From Flavobacterium glaciei (GTDB taxonomy: Bacteria > Bacteroidota > Bacteroidia > Flavobacteriales > Flavobacteriaceae): a stretch of 64,000 nucleotides of DNA. Below the pieces are notes generated by a model that was given only the letters and a program-made list of their open reading frames with translations, was not told the origin of the DNA and searched no databases. The DNA is taken from contig NZ_QQBA01000005.1 of NCBI RefSeq assembly GCF_003350545.1, forward strand, positions 124,001-188,000, written 5' to 3'. Positions 36,900-45,941 of this stretch are shown in pieces (the first letter of the stretch is position 1; every line of letters starts with the position of its first letter). The position numbers and the translations under genes are program-made.

Positions 36900-39800
36900 T
36901 ATATCAACAAATATTTTAAGAGACGAGTCAAAAGACTTGAATTATGTTGTTACACCGAATGCGATTCAAATTTATGAACGTATAGTCGGAAGTACGTCAA
37001 AGAGTAATAAATCTTATACCTTAATTGGTAACTATGGAACCGGGAAGTCCACTTTTTTATGGGCATTTGAAAAAAACTTACTTAAAGAAAAGATTTTTTT
37101 CAGTTATTCTAATGAATCAAAATCTCATTCCTATGATTTCATTAAAATAGTTGGAGATAATTCATCATTAACTGACTCTTTGTTAAAAGTCTTAAAATTA
37201 AAAATGGGTTCTTCAAAAGACATAATTGATGAGCTTGAAAAAAGAAGAAATACAGCAGCTAAAAAGAATAAAGGGTTAGTAATCATCATTGATGAATTTG
37301 GTAAGTTTTTAGAATTCATTGGAAAAAACAAACAGAATAATGATTTGTACTTACTTCAATTAATTTCTGAATGGGCAAATGACGATTCAAAAAATGTGTT
37401 TTTCATAATTTCATTGCATCAAAGTTTTATTTCCTATTCCGTTTCATTAGATATTTCAGAAAAACAAGAATGGGAAAAAATTAAAGGTAGATTTGTTGAA
37501 CTTCTTTTTAATGAACCGGTTGAGCAATTGTTATATTTTGCTTCTAAAAGATTGGAACATTTTGAATTAACAAAAAAGTATGAAGATAGTTTCAACTTGT
37601 TAAACAAAGCAATAAAAAACAGTAACCTTATAAATTTTAATGAGGCAAGTACAACAGAATTAGCTAAATCGCTTTATCCACTTGATTGGCTTTCAGCTAA
37701 TATACTCGTTAATGCTTTACAACGATACGGCCAAAATGAACGTTCTTTATTTACTTTTTTAAATGATAATACAAAATTTTCCATTAATTCATTCAATGGT
37801 AAATTTTATTCAATTTCAAATGTGTTTGATTATTTAGTAAATACTTTAGGAAGTGAAATTTACAGTTTTAATAATCCACACAGATCGCAATGGCAAACTT
37901 GTTTTAGAGCTTTAGAGCGATCGGAATTAATAGTTGATGTTGATTACAAACTAGTAACTGAATTAATTAAAACCATTTGTCTAGTTAATATTTTTACAAA
38001 AGCGGGCGGATTATTTGACAAAAAATTCATCTCCAAATATGTTCATTATACAAGTGAATTTGATGGTGAATTAATTGAAAAAACTGTTGATAAATTAGAT
38101 AAAGCAGGAATATTAAGATTTTACAAGCATAGTAATAAAATTAATTTCCTTGAAGGAACAGATATAGATATCGAGCAAGAGTTGGCTGATGTAACAAAAG
38201 AAATCAATCATGACTTTTCTGTTACCGATGCTATCAGTGATTTAGTTGATTTTCCAGTAATTTTAGTTAAAAAGGATTCTTTTGAAAAAGGAACACCAAG
38301 ATTTTTTGAATTTAAAATATTGACTGATTTAAGTTCAATATCAAAAGCAGAAGGAGCTTTAGATGGTTACATTAATTTGATTTTTGATAGTAATATTAAG
38401 GAAAAAGATATAAAAGCTGCATCAAATAATTCAGGGAGTAATCTATATGTTATTTATAAAAATTCAAAAGAAATTCATAATGAGATTTTTACAGTTAATA
38501 AGCTTAAATTTCTAATAAACAAACACAAAGAAGACCGAAATGCAATTAATCTCTTAAAAAAAGAAGAAGAATTTCATTTACAACAACTAGAAAAATTCGT
38601 ATTAGATAATTTATTTATTTCTAATGATCAAAATATTTGGTTTTATAATGGCAAAGTTGAGTTTATAAAATCTAAAAGAGCTTTGAATGAAACACTATCT
38701 AAAATTTGTGATTTAGAATTTAAAAATGCACCACATTATAAAAATGAATTAGTCAATAAAGAATTTTTAAGTCCTCAGATAAGCACAGCTAGAAAGTCTT
38801 TTTTACGGCATTTATTAAAAAATGAAAGTGTTGAAAATCTAGGCTTCCCAAATGATAAATTTCCGCCTGAAAAATCTATTTATATAACTTTAGTAAAAGA
38901 TACCGGAATTCATAGAAAAGACGATAAATTAAACCATTTTTATTTTTCTTCACCAACAGATAAAACATTTAAACCTTTATGGGATGAATGTGATGCTTTT
39001 ATTAAATCGGCTAATTCATCCAGAAGAAATTTAGGGGAATTGTATGAAATACTTAGTAAAGCACCATACAAATTAAAAAAAGGATTTACGGAATTTTGGG
39101 TTCCGTTGTTCTTGATAATTAATAAAGAAGATTTTGCCTTATTCCACGAAGTCAATGGATTTATCCCTTATTTGACTGAAGATGTATTAGACTTAATTCA
39201 TAAAACACCAACAAATTATTCAATTAAGAGTTATGATGTTTCTGGTTTAAAAGTAAACCTATTAGAAAGTTATAAGGAACTTGTTCAGGTTGGTGACAAT
39301 GAACTCGGAACTAAAAGTACGTTTCTTTCTATTTTTGGTAATTTTTTACGTTTTTTTAGAGGATTGAATGAATACACCATAAATACTAAAAGACTTTCAC
39401 CGAAGGCAATAAGTTTGAGAGAAGCAATTAAGACTGCCAAAGATCCGGAAGATGCTTTATTCAATCAATTTCCAAATGCTTTAGGTTTCCATTCAATATC
39501 TATAAATGATGATGAAGAAATATTAAAATCCTACACGTATCATATTCAAGATGCTATCAGAGAAATACGGTCCGCTTATGATGCTTTACTAGATAGAATT
39601 GAAGAAAAAATAATTCTCTCTTTTTATTGTGAAACTACTGATTTCGAAAGCTATAAATTAGAAATTCAAGGTAGATTAAAAAGTATTAATTTAAGTTTAT
39701 TAGGAACTGAACAGTCTATTTTTTATAAAAGATTAATTTCTCCATTAGATGATAGAGCTTCATGGTTGAAGTCAGTTGCTGATGCTGCTCTTGGAAAATC

Positions 39801-40116
39801 TATTGATAAAATGATAGACGAAGAAGAAGTATTACTTGTAACAAATCTGGAAGAATATTTATTAGGACTAATAAAAGCTTCGGATCTTCATGAATTTTCA
39901 TTAACTGACAACACTAAAATGGTTTCCATTCAATTATTTGGAAGTACAGGAACAATTTTTAATGATAAAATTATTATTTCAAACGAGTATAATAAAGAAT
40001 TTGAAAGTATAAGAATGCAATTAAAAGAAAAATTGGTTACTTTAGATGTTCACAAACGTAAGCAATTGCTTATGGAATTATTATCTACAGAAATGAATGA
40101 AAATTTAGTGTTATGA
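36886..40116 (+). CDS. Large P-loop ATPase of a DNA-modification/defence locus
   Basis: A 1076-residue protein. Walker A YTLIGNYGTGKSTFLWAF (about 43-60) and Walker B GLVIIIDEFGKFLEF (about 128-142) are followed by FFIISLHQSF, the sensor-like strand. The layout recalls BrxC/PglY-type or DptF-type ATPases of BREX and Dnd systems, but the similarity I can see is limited to the P-loop core. The remaining 700 residues are novel to me. It shares a 4-nt ATGA overlap with the PAPS-reductase-like gene, so the two are translationally coupled. Confidence 0.75.
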   Translation: MQYSNISTNILRDESKDLNYVVTPNAIQIYERIVGSTSKSNKSYTLIGNYGTGKSTFLWAFEKNLLKEKIFFSYSNESKSHSYDFIKIVGDNSSLTDSLLKVLKLKMGSSKDIIDELEKRRNTAAKKNKGLVIIIDEFGKFLEFIGKNKQNNDLYLLQLISEWANDDSKNVFFIISLHQSFISYSVSLDISEKQEWEKIKGRFVELLFNEPVEQLLYFASKRLEHFELTKKYEDSFNLLNKAIKNSNLINFNEASTTELAKSLYPLDWLSANILVNALQRYGQNERSLFTFLNDNTKFSINSFNGKFYSISNVFDYLVNTLGSEIYSFNNPHRSQWQTCFRALERSELIVDVDYKLVTELIKTICLVNIFTKAGGLFDKKFISKYVHYTSEFDGELIEKTVDKLDKAGILRFYKHSNKINFLEGTDIDIEQELADVTKEINHDFSVTDAISDLVDFPVILVKKDSFEKGTPRFFEFKILTDLSSISKAEGALDGYINLIFDSNIKEKDIKAASNNSGSNLYVIYKNSKEIHNEIFTVNKLKFLINKHKEDRNAINLLKKEEEFHLQQLEKFVLDNLFISNDQNIWFYNGKVEFIKSKRALNETLSKICDLEFKNAPHYKNELVNKEFLSPQISTARKSFLRHLLKNESVENLGFPNDKFPPEKSIYITLVKDTGIHRKDDKLNHFYFSSPTDKTFKPLWDECDAFIKSANSSRRNLGELYEILSKAPYKLKKGFTEFWVPLFLIINKEDFALFHEVNGFIPYLTEDVLDLIHKTPTNYSIKSYDVSGLKVNLLESYKELVQVGDNELGTKSTFLSIFGNFLRFFRGLNEYTINTKRLSPKAISLREAIKTAKDPEDALFNQFPNALGFHSISINDDEEILKSYTYHIQDAIREIRSAYDALLDRIEEKIILSFYCETTDFESYKLEIQGRLKSINLSLLGTEQSIFYKRLISPLDDRASWLKSVADAALGKSIDKMIDEEEVLLVTNLEEYLLGLIKASDLHEFSLTDNTKMVSIQLFGSTGTIFNDKIIISNEYNKEFESIRMQLKEKLVTLDVHKRKQLLMELLSTEMNENLVL

Positions 40117-41240
40117 GCGAAATAAAACATGTATTAGGAATTTCTGGAGGAAAAGATAGTGCCGCTTTGGCAATATATATGAGCCGTAAGCATCCTGACA
40201 TTGATGTAGAATATTATACTTGTGATACAGGGAAGGAGTTGAATGAAACCTACGATTTGATTAATAAATTGAATTCGGTTTTAGGAAAAAATATTCGTTT
40301 ATATAAATCAATTGATGAATTAAACTCACCGGAAAAAAATCCTTTTGACCATTTCTTGGCCATGTACGGCGGCTATTTACCATCTGCAACAGCTCGTTGG
40401 TGTACCGGAAAAATGAAGCTGGAGCCATTTGAAAATGAAATTGGAAACACACCAACAATCTCTTATGTTGGCATTCGTGGTGATGAAAATAGAGAAGGCT
40501 ATATATCTAAAAAAGAAAATATTCAATCTATTTTTCCATTTAGAAAGAACATTTGGAGTGAAGACGTTGTCAAAAAGTTTTTGGCAAATTCAAATATTGA
40601 TTTTGTTAAAAAACAATATGAATTAATAGCTCCAAAAGGAAAATTAGAAATGATTTTACAATATGTGGAGCAACCTATTTCTTTGCGTTTTACTCAAAAA
40701 CAAAAGGTTAACGCTTTACTTGATACTGATGTTAAACTTTTTAATAAAGTAGTATTTGAGTTTTTAAAAACTACCGATTATCCTGTTGGTAAATTGGAAA
40801 GGTTCTCATTGATTGAAAACGATGAAGTTTTAGGAATTGATGATATTTTTAAAATATTAGATGATTCCGGTGTTGGAATACCGGCTTATTATTTACCGCT
40901 TGAGTATGAAGTTGAGATAAATGGAGAAATTAAAAAAGGAACCTATTCGCGAAGTCGTTCAGGATGTTTCTTTTGTTTCTTTCAACAAAAAATAGAATGG
41001 GTTTGGTTATTGGAACAACATCCAACACTTTATGAAAAAGCTATTGACTATGAAAAAGAAGGGTACACTTGGACTATTGAACCTTTGCAAGAATTAAAAA
41101 AACCGGAACGTGTAAACGCGATAAAAAAAGAACACTTTTTACGAATGCATAAAAACAAAACTAACGCAAAAACTTCTACAAGTTGGCAAGATGAAATCTT
41201 GGAAGCTGAAGGTGAAGGTTGTGCAAGTTGTTTTATATAA
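40113..41240 (+). CDS. PAPS reductase/DndC-like sulfurtransferase
   Basis: A 375-residue protein with the PP-loop LGISGGKDSAALAIYMS (residues 8-24), the strand VEYYTCDTGKEL, and cysteines in ARWCTGKMK, SGCFFCFFQQK and the C-terminal GCASCFI. DndC, the ATP-pyrophosphatase that carries sulfur to DNA, has this PP-loop and cysteines that bind a 4Fe-4S cluster. The cysteine desulfurase and SMC-like ATPase in the opposing operon support a DndC-like role in DNA phosphorothioation. A nucleotide-sulfate reductase role for metabolism is less likely in this setting. The distinction needs experiment. Confidence 0.8.
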   Translation: MSEIKHVLGISGGKDSAALAIYMSRKHPDIDVEYYTCDTGKELNETYDLINKLNSVLGKNIRLYKSIDELNSPEKNPFDHFLAMYGGYLPSATARWCTGKMKLEPFENEIGNTPTISYVGIRGDENREGYISKKENIQSIFPFRKNIWSEDVVKKFLANSNIDFVKKQYELIAPKGKLEMILQYVEQPISLRFTQKQKVNALLDTDVKLFNKVVFEFLKTTDYPVGKLERFSLIENDEVLGIDDIFKILDDSGVGIPAYYLPLEYEVEINGEIKKGTYSRSRSGCFFCFFQQKIEWVWLLEQHPTLYEKAIDYEKEGYTWTIEPLQELKKPERVNAIKKEHFLRMHKNKTNAKTSTSWQDEILEAEGEGCASCFI

Positions 41241-41257
41241 ATTTTAAAAATAATTTT

Positions 41258-41998
41258 ATGTTTTTTAAAGAAAAATATATTATTTGGATGATTATTTCAA
41301 TTAGTTTTTTAACTATTTTGATTTTTTCATTAATTAATGAACCATGGTCCTTAATTGTTGTTGCAATTTTATCATCAATTGTTTCTAGTTTTGCTGTTTC
41401 AGCATTTTACAATATGGAGTTACATAATACTATGGATAAGTACGAGAAAATTGGGATGGTTGATTATTTTGAGACTTTTGAAGAAGCACAGGAAGTAATT
41501 AGAAAAAAAATTGAAAAAGCAAAAAAAGTAGAAATTTACTTGATGTACGGATCAACTTTTTTTAAATCAAACTCTACTACATTAAAGCAATTTTTAGCTA
41601 AAACAAATTCAAGTTTAACGATATTTTTATACAATACAAATAATCCTTTTATTGATTCCTATGGAAATCATTGGTCTAAAGATATTGCAGGTGATGAATA
41701 TAATTCTAAAAGCATTGTAAAATTAATTGAACAAGTAAAAAGTAATTTATCATCATTTACAGAATTAGGCAAGAATAGTTCATTTGAAATTTTTGAAATT
41801 ATAGAATCTCCCATCTCATATTCTTACTATATAGTAGATGATTATTTATTTTTTGTACCATCCAAAAACACAAGATCTAAAAACTTAAAACCACCTGTGT
41901 TATTTTTTAAAAAAACTAGAAATAAAAAAACAATGTATTATAAAATTCAGAAAGAAATAGAATTGATGAAATCTTCTAATGAGCTAAAAAAAATATAG
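41258..41998 (+). CDS. Two-helix membrane-anchored protein
   Basis: A 246-residue protein from the ATG at 41258; an earlier TTG at 41219 overlaps the previous gene. Two membrane helices lie at the N-terminus (IIWMIISISFLTILIFSLI and WSLIVVAILSSIVSSFAVSA). A soluble domain follows with a beta/alpha pattern (VEIYLMYGSTFFKSNS, SLTIFLYNTN, YYIVDDYLFFVPSKNTRSK). The strand-rich start and the late lysines vaguely recall PLD-fold proteins, but I cannot support that. Membrane proteins in defence operons are often effectors. Confidence 0.65.
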   Translation: MFFKEKYIIWMIISISFLTILIFSLINEPWSLIVVAILSSIVSSFAVSAFYNMELHNTMDKYEKIGMVDYFETFEEAQEVIRKKIEKAKKVEIYLMYGSTFFKSNSTTLKQFLAKTNSSLTIFLYNTNNPFIDSYGNHWSKDIAGDEYNSKSIVKLIEQVKSNLSSFTELGKNSSFEIFEIIESPISYSYYIVDDYLFFVPSKNTRSKNLKPPVLFFKKTRNKKTMYYKIQKEIELMKSSNELKKI

Positions 41999-42000
41999 TA

Positions 42001-42534
42001 ATGATTTGTTTTATTGATTTTGAAACTAGTGGAATTGATGTATTCAAGGATTATCCGATTGAATTTGGAGCAGTACTAGTTGATGATAAATTGAATATTA
42101 TTAAAGAATTTCATTCATTTATCAATCCTGACAGAAAAAGAAAAATAAGTTCAGCAGCTTTAAAAATTCACGGATTAAAAAAAGATGATTTAGTACGTAT
42201 GCCAAACTCTAAACAAGTGATAACATCTTTTTTTAATGAAATGGGACATGATTTTAAATTAGCAGGATGGAACATATCCTTTGATGTCGTATTTCTAAGA
42301 AAATTGGCTCATCAAAATTCAATGATGCGAGAATATAATAAAATAAATTATCGACACTTAGATATTCAATCAATTAGTTATTTATACAATAAAATGAACA
42401 AGAATTTAATTGATAATAATTCTTTAGATAATATGTGCAAAATATTTAATTTGAATAGAAAGGATAAACACAATGCTTTAGATGATGCAAAACTAACTTT
42501 TGAGATCTATAAAAAAATTATTTCAACAATTTAA
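42001..42534 (+). CDS. DEDDh 3'-5' exonuclease
   Basis: A 177-residue single-domain DnaQ-type exonuclease. Exo I is CFIDFETSGID (Asp5, Glu7), Exo II is LAGWNISFDVVFL with its Asp, and Exo III is KHNALDDAKLTF with catalytic His and Asp. It begins 2 nt after the membrane-protein gene and ends the plus-strand operon. Its stop codon overlaps the 3' end of a small HTH reading frame on the other strand. A role in degrading DNA or RNA during defence is inferred from context. Confidence 0.85.
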   Translation: MICFIDFETSGIDVFKDYPIEFGAVLVDDKLNIIKEFHSFINPDRKRKISSAALKIHGLKKDDLVRMPNSKQVITSFFNEMGHDFKLAGWNISFDVVFLRKLAHQNSMMREYNKINYRHLDIQSISYLYNKMNKNLIDNNSLDNMCKIFNLNRKDKHNALDDAKLTFEIYKKIISTI

Positions 42535-42674
42535 ATTGTATAATACAAAAAAGCTCTACCCACTTTTTTAAATTCTATTTTCCCTTCTAAACGCAAGTGC
42601 ATTAATTTACAATCACTTATTTTTAGAAGGGATTTTGTTTCTTTTGAGGTTAACCATTTTTTAGATTTTTCCAA
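42531..42674 (-). CDS. Short HTH_17-like reading frame (possibly a remnant)
   Basis: A 47-codon frame from TTG at 42674 to a stop at 42531-42533. It reads KWLTSKETKSLLKISDCKLM then HLRLEGKIEFKKVGRAFLYY, the complete core of an excisionase-like HTH_17 domain. The start region overlaps the stop of the small SBD-like gene, and there is no ATG. It may be a tiny coupled regulator or the tail of a truncated gene. It is too short to be sure of expression. Confidence 0.45.
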   Translation of the reverse strand: MEKSKKWLTSKETKSLLKISDCKLMHLRLEGKIEFKKVGRAFLYYTI

Positions 42675-42679
42675 TTCAA

Positions 42680-43075
42680 TTATTTTGAAATTCTACTGAT
42701 TAAATATTCTTCAATTTTATCTGCTTTAAAAAGTGTAATTAAAATATCTTCAATTACTAAAGTTGAAATTTTAGATTCAAGTTCTGAAAGATTTCTAAAA
42801 TCATTTATATCTTCACTAATTTTAATTGTTAAATAACCTTTATTCACAAAAGCTTTTAAAGGCATTCCTAGCTTGTTATTTGTTGTTTTAAACTCATTTT
42901 TATAGGAGTTCCACACTTCTTGAAACTCACTATTTAAAGTTAAAATATCAGAAAGAATCTTTCCGCTTTTTTTATAGATTCTTGATAAAGCAATTAACAA
43001 TATTATCTGATGAGGAGCAAGACTTCCTCTAGCTTTGTCTCTTTTTAGACCATCTATAAATTCTTGTGGATTCAT
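42680..43075 (-). CDS. Small protein resembling the DNA sulfur-binding domain
   Basis: A 131-residue protein. FIDGLKRDKARGSLAPHQII followed by LLIALSRIYKKSGKILSDIL matches the start of the sulfur-binding domain (SBD) of ScoMcrA-type phosphorothioate-dependent endonucleases, where RxxxGxxAPHKPLLLLxAL is typical. There is no HNH nuclease attached, so it would be a stand-alone reader of modified DNA. The same pattern opens a broader set of HNH endonucleases, so sulfur specificity is not proven. It is the last full-sized gene of the minus-strand operon. Confidence 0.55.
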   Translation of the reverse strand: MNPQEFIDGLKRDKARGSLAPHQIILLIALSRIYKKSGKILSDILTLNSEFQEVWNSYKNEFKTTNNKLGMPLKAFVNKGYLTIKISEDINDFRNLSELESKISTLVIEDILITLFKADKIEEYLISRISK

Positions 43076-43101
43076 ATTTAGTATTACTAATTAAAATAAG
43101 T

Positions 43102-43572
43102 TTAAACTTTTGCTCTATCTACTATTTCGAAGAAATAATCATCCGCATAATTGAACTTATGTTCAAAACCAGGTGTTTGTCTTAATTCCAGAATATGTTT
43201 CGCTCCACCTTCAGCATATTCACTAATAATAGTTAGTATTTTTCTTGAATCTAAAATATCATCTGATGTTTTTGCTTCAATTTTCCCAATTGCCATTAAC
43301 ATTAATCCGTTTGCAATTATTTCTGAACCATTTGATATTCTTAAAAACTCAAATGAACTTGTATGTGGTAATGAAGCACCTTCTATTCTTTTGTTATTAA
43401 CAAAACCAATTATTGCTGACCATGCATAAACTTGCCAATATTTTGAAAAAAATTTATCATCTTGTTTTGAAAGATTTTCTTGTTTTCTACTGAAAAGATC
43501 TCTAACTTTTAGAACATAATCACCATGATGAATATATTTTTTATTTAATTCTATAATTAACTTTTCTTTCAT
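43102..43572 (-). CDS. Possible Dnd-system-associated protein 4-like protein
   Basis: A 156-residue protein. WQVYAWSAIIGFVNNKRIEG, followed later by LMLMAIGKIEAKTSDDILD and IISEYAEGGAKHILEL, resembles the family I recall as Dnd system-associated protein 4 (FAAAIGF and EYANGG motifs). No enzymatic motif is visible. It ends 26 nt before the SBD-like gene and starts 7 nt after the SMC-like ATPase gene. The identity is tentative, but it agrees with the neighbours. Confidence 0.45.
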   Translation of the reverse strand: MKEKLIIELNKKYIHHGDYVLKVRDLFSRKQENLSKQDDKFFSKYWQVYAWSAIIGFVNNKRIEGASLPHTSSFEFLRISNGSEIIANGLMLMAIGKIEAKTSDDILDSRKILTIISEYAEGGAKHILELRQTPGFEHKFNYADDYFFEIVDRAKV

Positions 43573-43579
43573 CAGAGTA

Positions 43580-45703
43580 TTATTTTATAGTTGTAATAAA
43601 TGTTTTTTTATTAGTTCTTGAATTAACGCCATTTTCGTCTATTTTTCGATTTTTAAATTCGTAATATTTAACTATTTTGGCATCTTCAATTAATTTACTT
43701 CTTTCATTCGAATCTAATTTTGAATAATCTTTTGACATAATTATCATTTGCTCAAATGAGTTGCCAATATTTATTGTTAAACTTATAGTATTAAAAGGAT
43801 CTAAATCAGAAGACAAAGCATCGGCTACAATAGGATATGATTTTTTCATTTTTTTCTCGCTTAATGAAAGAAAGGCATTAGCAACAGCAAGTTTCTGAGC
43901 TACAACTTCACCTTGATTTAAATTATCTAATACATTTTTTGTTCCAATATCAATAATTCTAATACCATTGTCAATTTCAATTTCACCCTGAGTATTACCT
44001 CCTAAGTACAATGAATACAATCTATTACTTTCAGATTGAATTTCATTAATTAAATTTGATAAAGCTATAGACCTTAACTGTCCTATACTTTTTAAAAACA
44101 TTTTAATATAATCTGATGCAATACTTTCAGGAAAGTTAGTGTCAAAACTGACCATAGTTTTTTCCTTTTCAATCAAGTCATTTTTTAAGCCTTCCTCTAA
44201 AATTGAAATCTCGGATTTTATAAACCTCAAACTATCTGACTTTCTATCTTTTGCTAACCTTAAACTTTGAATTTTAGAAAGTATTTGACTTGCAGTTGTT
44301 GCTCCAACAGTAATATCCATTTCCTTATCATGACCTGAATCAGTATAAACAGACGCTATTCTATTTACTAGTCTATTTCTGTTTTTTATCAATAAATTAA
44401 TAGCTTTATTTTTGTCTTTAATATCATTTTCAATATCTGGAAGTTCACTTAGGAGTCTTCTTCTCGACTTATTTAGTTCGGTATAATTATCTTGTAAAAC
44501 CTTATGGTTGGAATTATCTTGAAAATCATTTAATCTTTTAACTAATGCCTCATATTCAGGTGTATGATCTAAGACAGGTCGTTCACAGATATAACAAATT
44601 TTATCATTTATCATTTTTTCAACATACTCTGGACCTGGAAGTGAAATAGGGACAGGATTTGTTGTATTTTGAAACTTTTTTATTTCTTCACTAAGAATAT
44701 TTAAGTTTTTATCGGAAGCATTTATTAAGCTTTCACATCCATTTAACATCCATTTATTAATTAAAGATTCTTTATTGTTTGTACTTAAATCATCAATTCG
44801 TGATTTAGTCAAACTCAATTCTGACTCTAACGCATTTAATTGAACTTTAATATCCCTATACTTATCATAACCTTTTAGTTTGTTCTCTTCTTCAGCAATA
44901 TCATCTTGAAGTTTATCAATATCATTTTGTATATCAATTATAGATTCTTTCTTTTTTTCAATATTCTTAGTTTTATAACTAATATCGTTAATTAAGTTTT
45001 GTTGGGTTACAGTAAGCTTCTTTTGTAATCCTAATTCTTTATCAACTTTTTTATCTATACTTACTGAGGATGCTTTTACAATCTTTTCCATGTTATCATA
45101 AATTGGAAAATATGAAATCTCATTAATCGCATTCTTAAGTGTACTTGGTTTACTAAAATCATATAGTTCATCCATAGTTTCACCTTGGTACCACATGAAT
45201 TTTCTTATGCTTGAGGGAAATATTTTTTCTAAAAACCAACTTTGATTATATTGAGGTATAAACTCAGTTTCACCATCTTTTACATAGGAAATTACAAGTT
45301 CAGGTTTAGAGAATATTGTTAATGTATTAGCGATTTTTTGATATATAACTTTTTTAGTGAAAGTATATTCAATTAATTCATTTTTAGGCTCATCGTTTAA
45401 ATGAAACTCATTTGTTAATACAATTTCAACTGAACAATTTATTTTATCATTTTCTAAGCTGCTCTCTTTAAGTAAATCTGGGCAAACAATTTGTCTTGAG
45501 CCATCTTTCCACTCTTTTCTTGTGGAATTATTATCTACATCAGCATAAATTTTATCAAAGAAAGTCCAATAAAATGCATTAAAAAGCTGTGATTTACCAC
45601 CTGAATTTACTGCCGAAATTACATTTAATCCTTTCGAAAATTCTAATATGTTTTCATCTAAGAAACAATAAAAATTATTTACAATTACTTTATCTATTAT
45701 CAT
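43580..45703 (-). CDS. DndD-like SMC-family ATPase
   Basis: A 707-residue protein. N-terminal Walker A is AVNSGGKSQLFNAFYWTFFD (about 30-50). Two long coiled-coil stretches surround a zinc-hook-like ICYICERPVL (about 370). The C-terminal signature LNQGEVVAQKLAVANAFLSL and Walker B YPIVADALSSDLDP complete the Rad50/SMC head. DndD proteins of phosphorothioation systems have this form and supply ATPase activity. RecN/Rad50-like repair proteins look alike; the neighbours favour DndD. Confidence 0.8.
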   Translation of the reverse strand: MIIDKVIVNNFYCFLDENILEFSKGLNVISAVNSGGKSQLFNAFYWTFFDKIYADVDNNSTRKEWKDGSRQIVCPDLLKESSLENDKINCSVEIVLTNEFHLNDEPKNELIEYTFTKKVIYQKIANTLTIFSKPELVISYVKDGETEFIPQYNQSWFLEKIFPSSIRKFMWYQGETMDELYDFSKPSTLKNAINEISYFPIYDNMEKIVKASSVSIDKKVDKELGLQKKLTVTQQNLINDISYKTKNIEKKKESIIDIQNDIDKLQDDIAEEENKLKGYDKYRDIKVQLNALESELSLTKSRIDDLSTNNKESLINKWMLNGCESLINASDKNLNILSEEIKKFQNTTNPVPISLPGPEYVEKMINDKICYICERPVLDHTPEYEALVKRLNDFQDNSNHKVLQDNYTELNKSRRRLLSELPDIENDIKDKNKAINLLIKNRNRLVNRIASVYTDSGHDKEMDITVGATTASQILSKIQSLRLAKDRKSDSLRFIKSEISILEEGLKNDLIEKEKTMVSFDTNFPESIASDYIKMFLKSIGQLRSIALSNLINEIQSESNRLYSLYLGGNTQGEIEIDNGIRIIDIGTKNVLDNLNQGEVVAQKLAVANAFLSLSEKKMKKSYPIVADALSSDLDPFNTISLTINIGNSFEQMIIMSKDYSKLDSNERSKLIEDAKIVKYYEFKNRKIDENGVNSRTNKKTFITTIK

Positions 45704-45704
45704 C

Positions 45705-45932
45705 TTAATGCAATTTTGTTTTTATAGTGTTAATGATAAATGTTTCGAATTCGGCTCTTCCTTTTTCAACAAAAGAAGAATCTTCATTTCCATATTTATT
45801 GTCCAACAATTTTTCAAAAGCTTTTGTGACAATTTCTATTTCTAATTTTTTTGAAGATATTATTTCTTGAATTTCAGGAGTTTTTAAAATTTCCCCAAAT
45901 TCTTCTCTTAAATTATCATTTAAACTTTTCAT
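45705..45932 (-). CDS. Small helical protein of the Dnd-like operon
   Basis: A 75-residue, all-helical, charged protein (LREEFGEILKTPEIQEIISS, FVEKGRAEFETFIINTIKTK). It sits 1 nt before the SMC-like ATPase gene and 9 nt after the helicase gene, so it is part of the operon. It does not show DndE motifs that I can see, though its size and place would suit a DndE-like partner. Not recognised. Confidence 0.6.
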   Translation of the reverse strand: MKSLNDNLREEFGEILKTPEIQEIISSKKLEIEIVTKAFEKLLDNKYGNEDSSFVEKGRAEFETFIINTIKTKLH

Positions 45933-45941
45933 AAAATCAAT

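Noticed and set aside
36009..42534. BREX type 4 system (PAPS-reductase-like protein with a large ATPase)
   Set aside because: BREX needs PglZ and usually BrxL, and neither is visible. The large ATPase resembles BrxC only at the P-loop.
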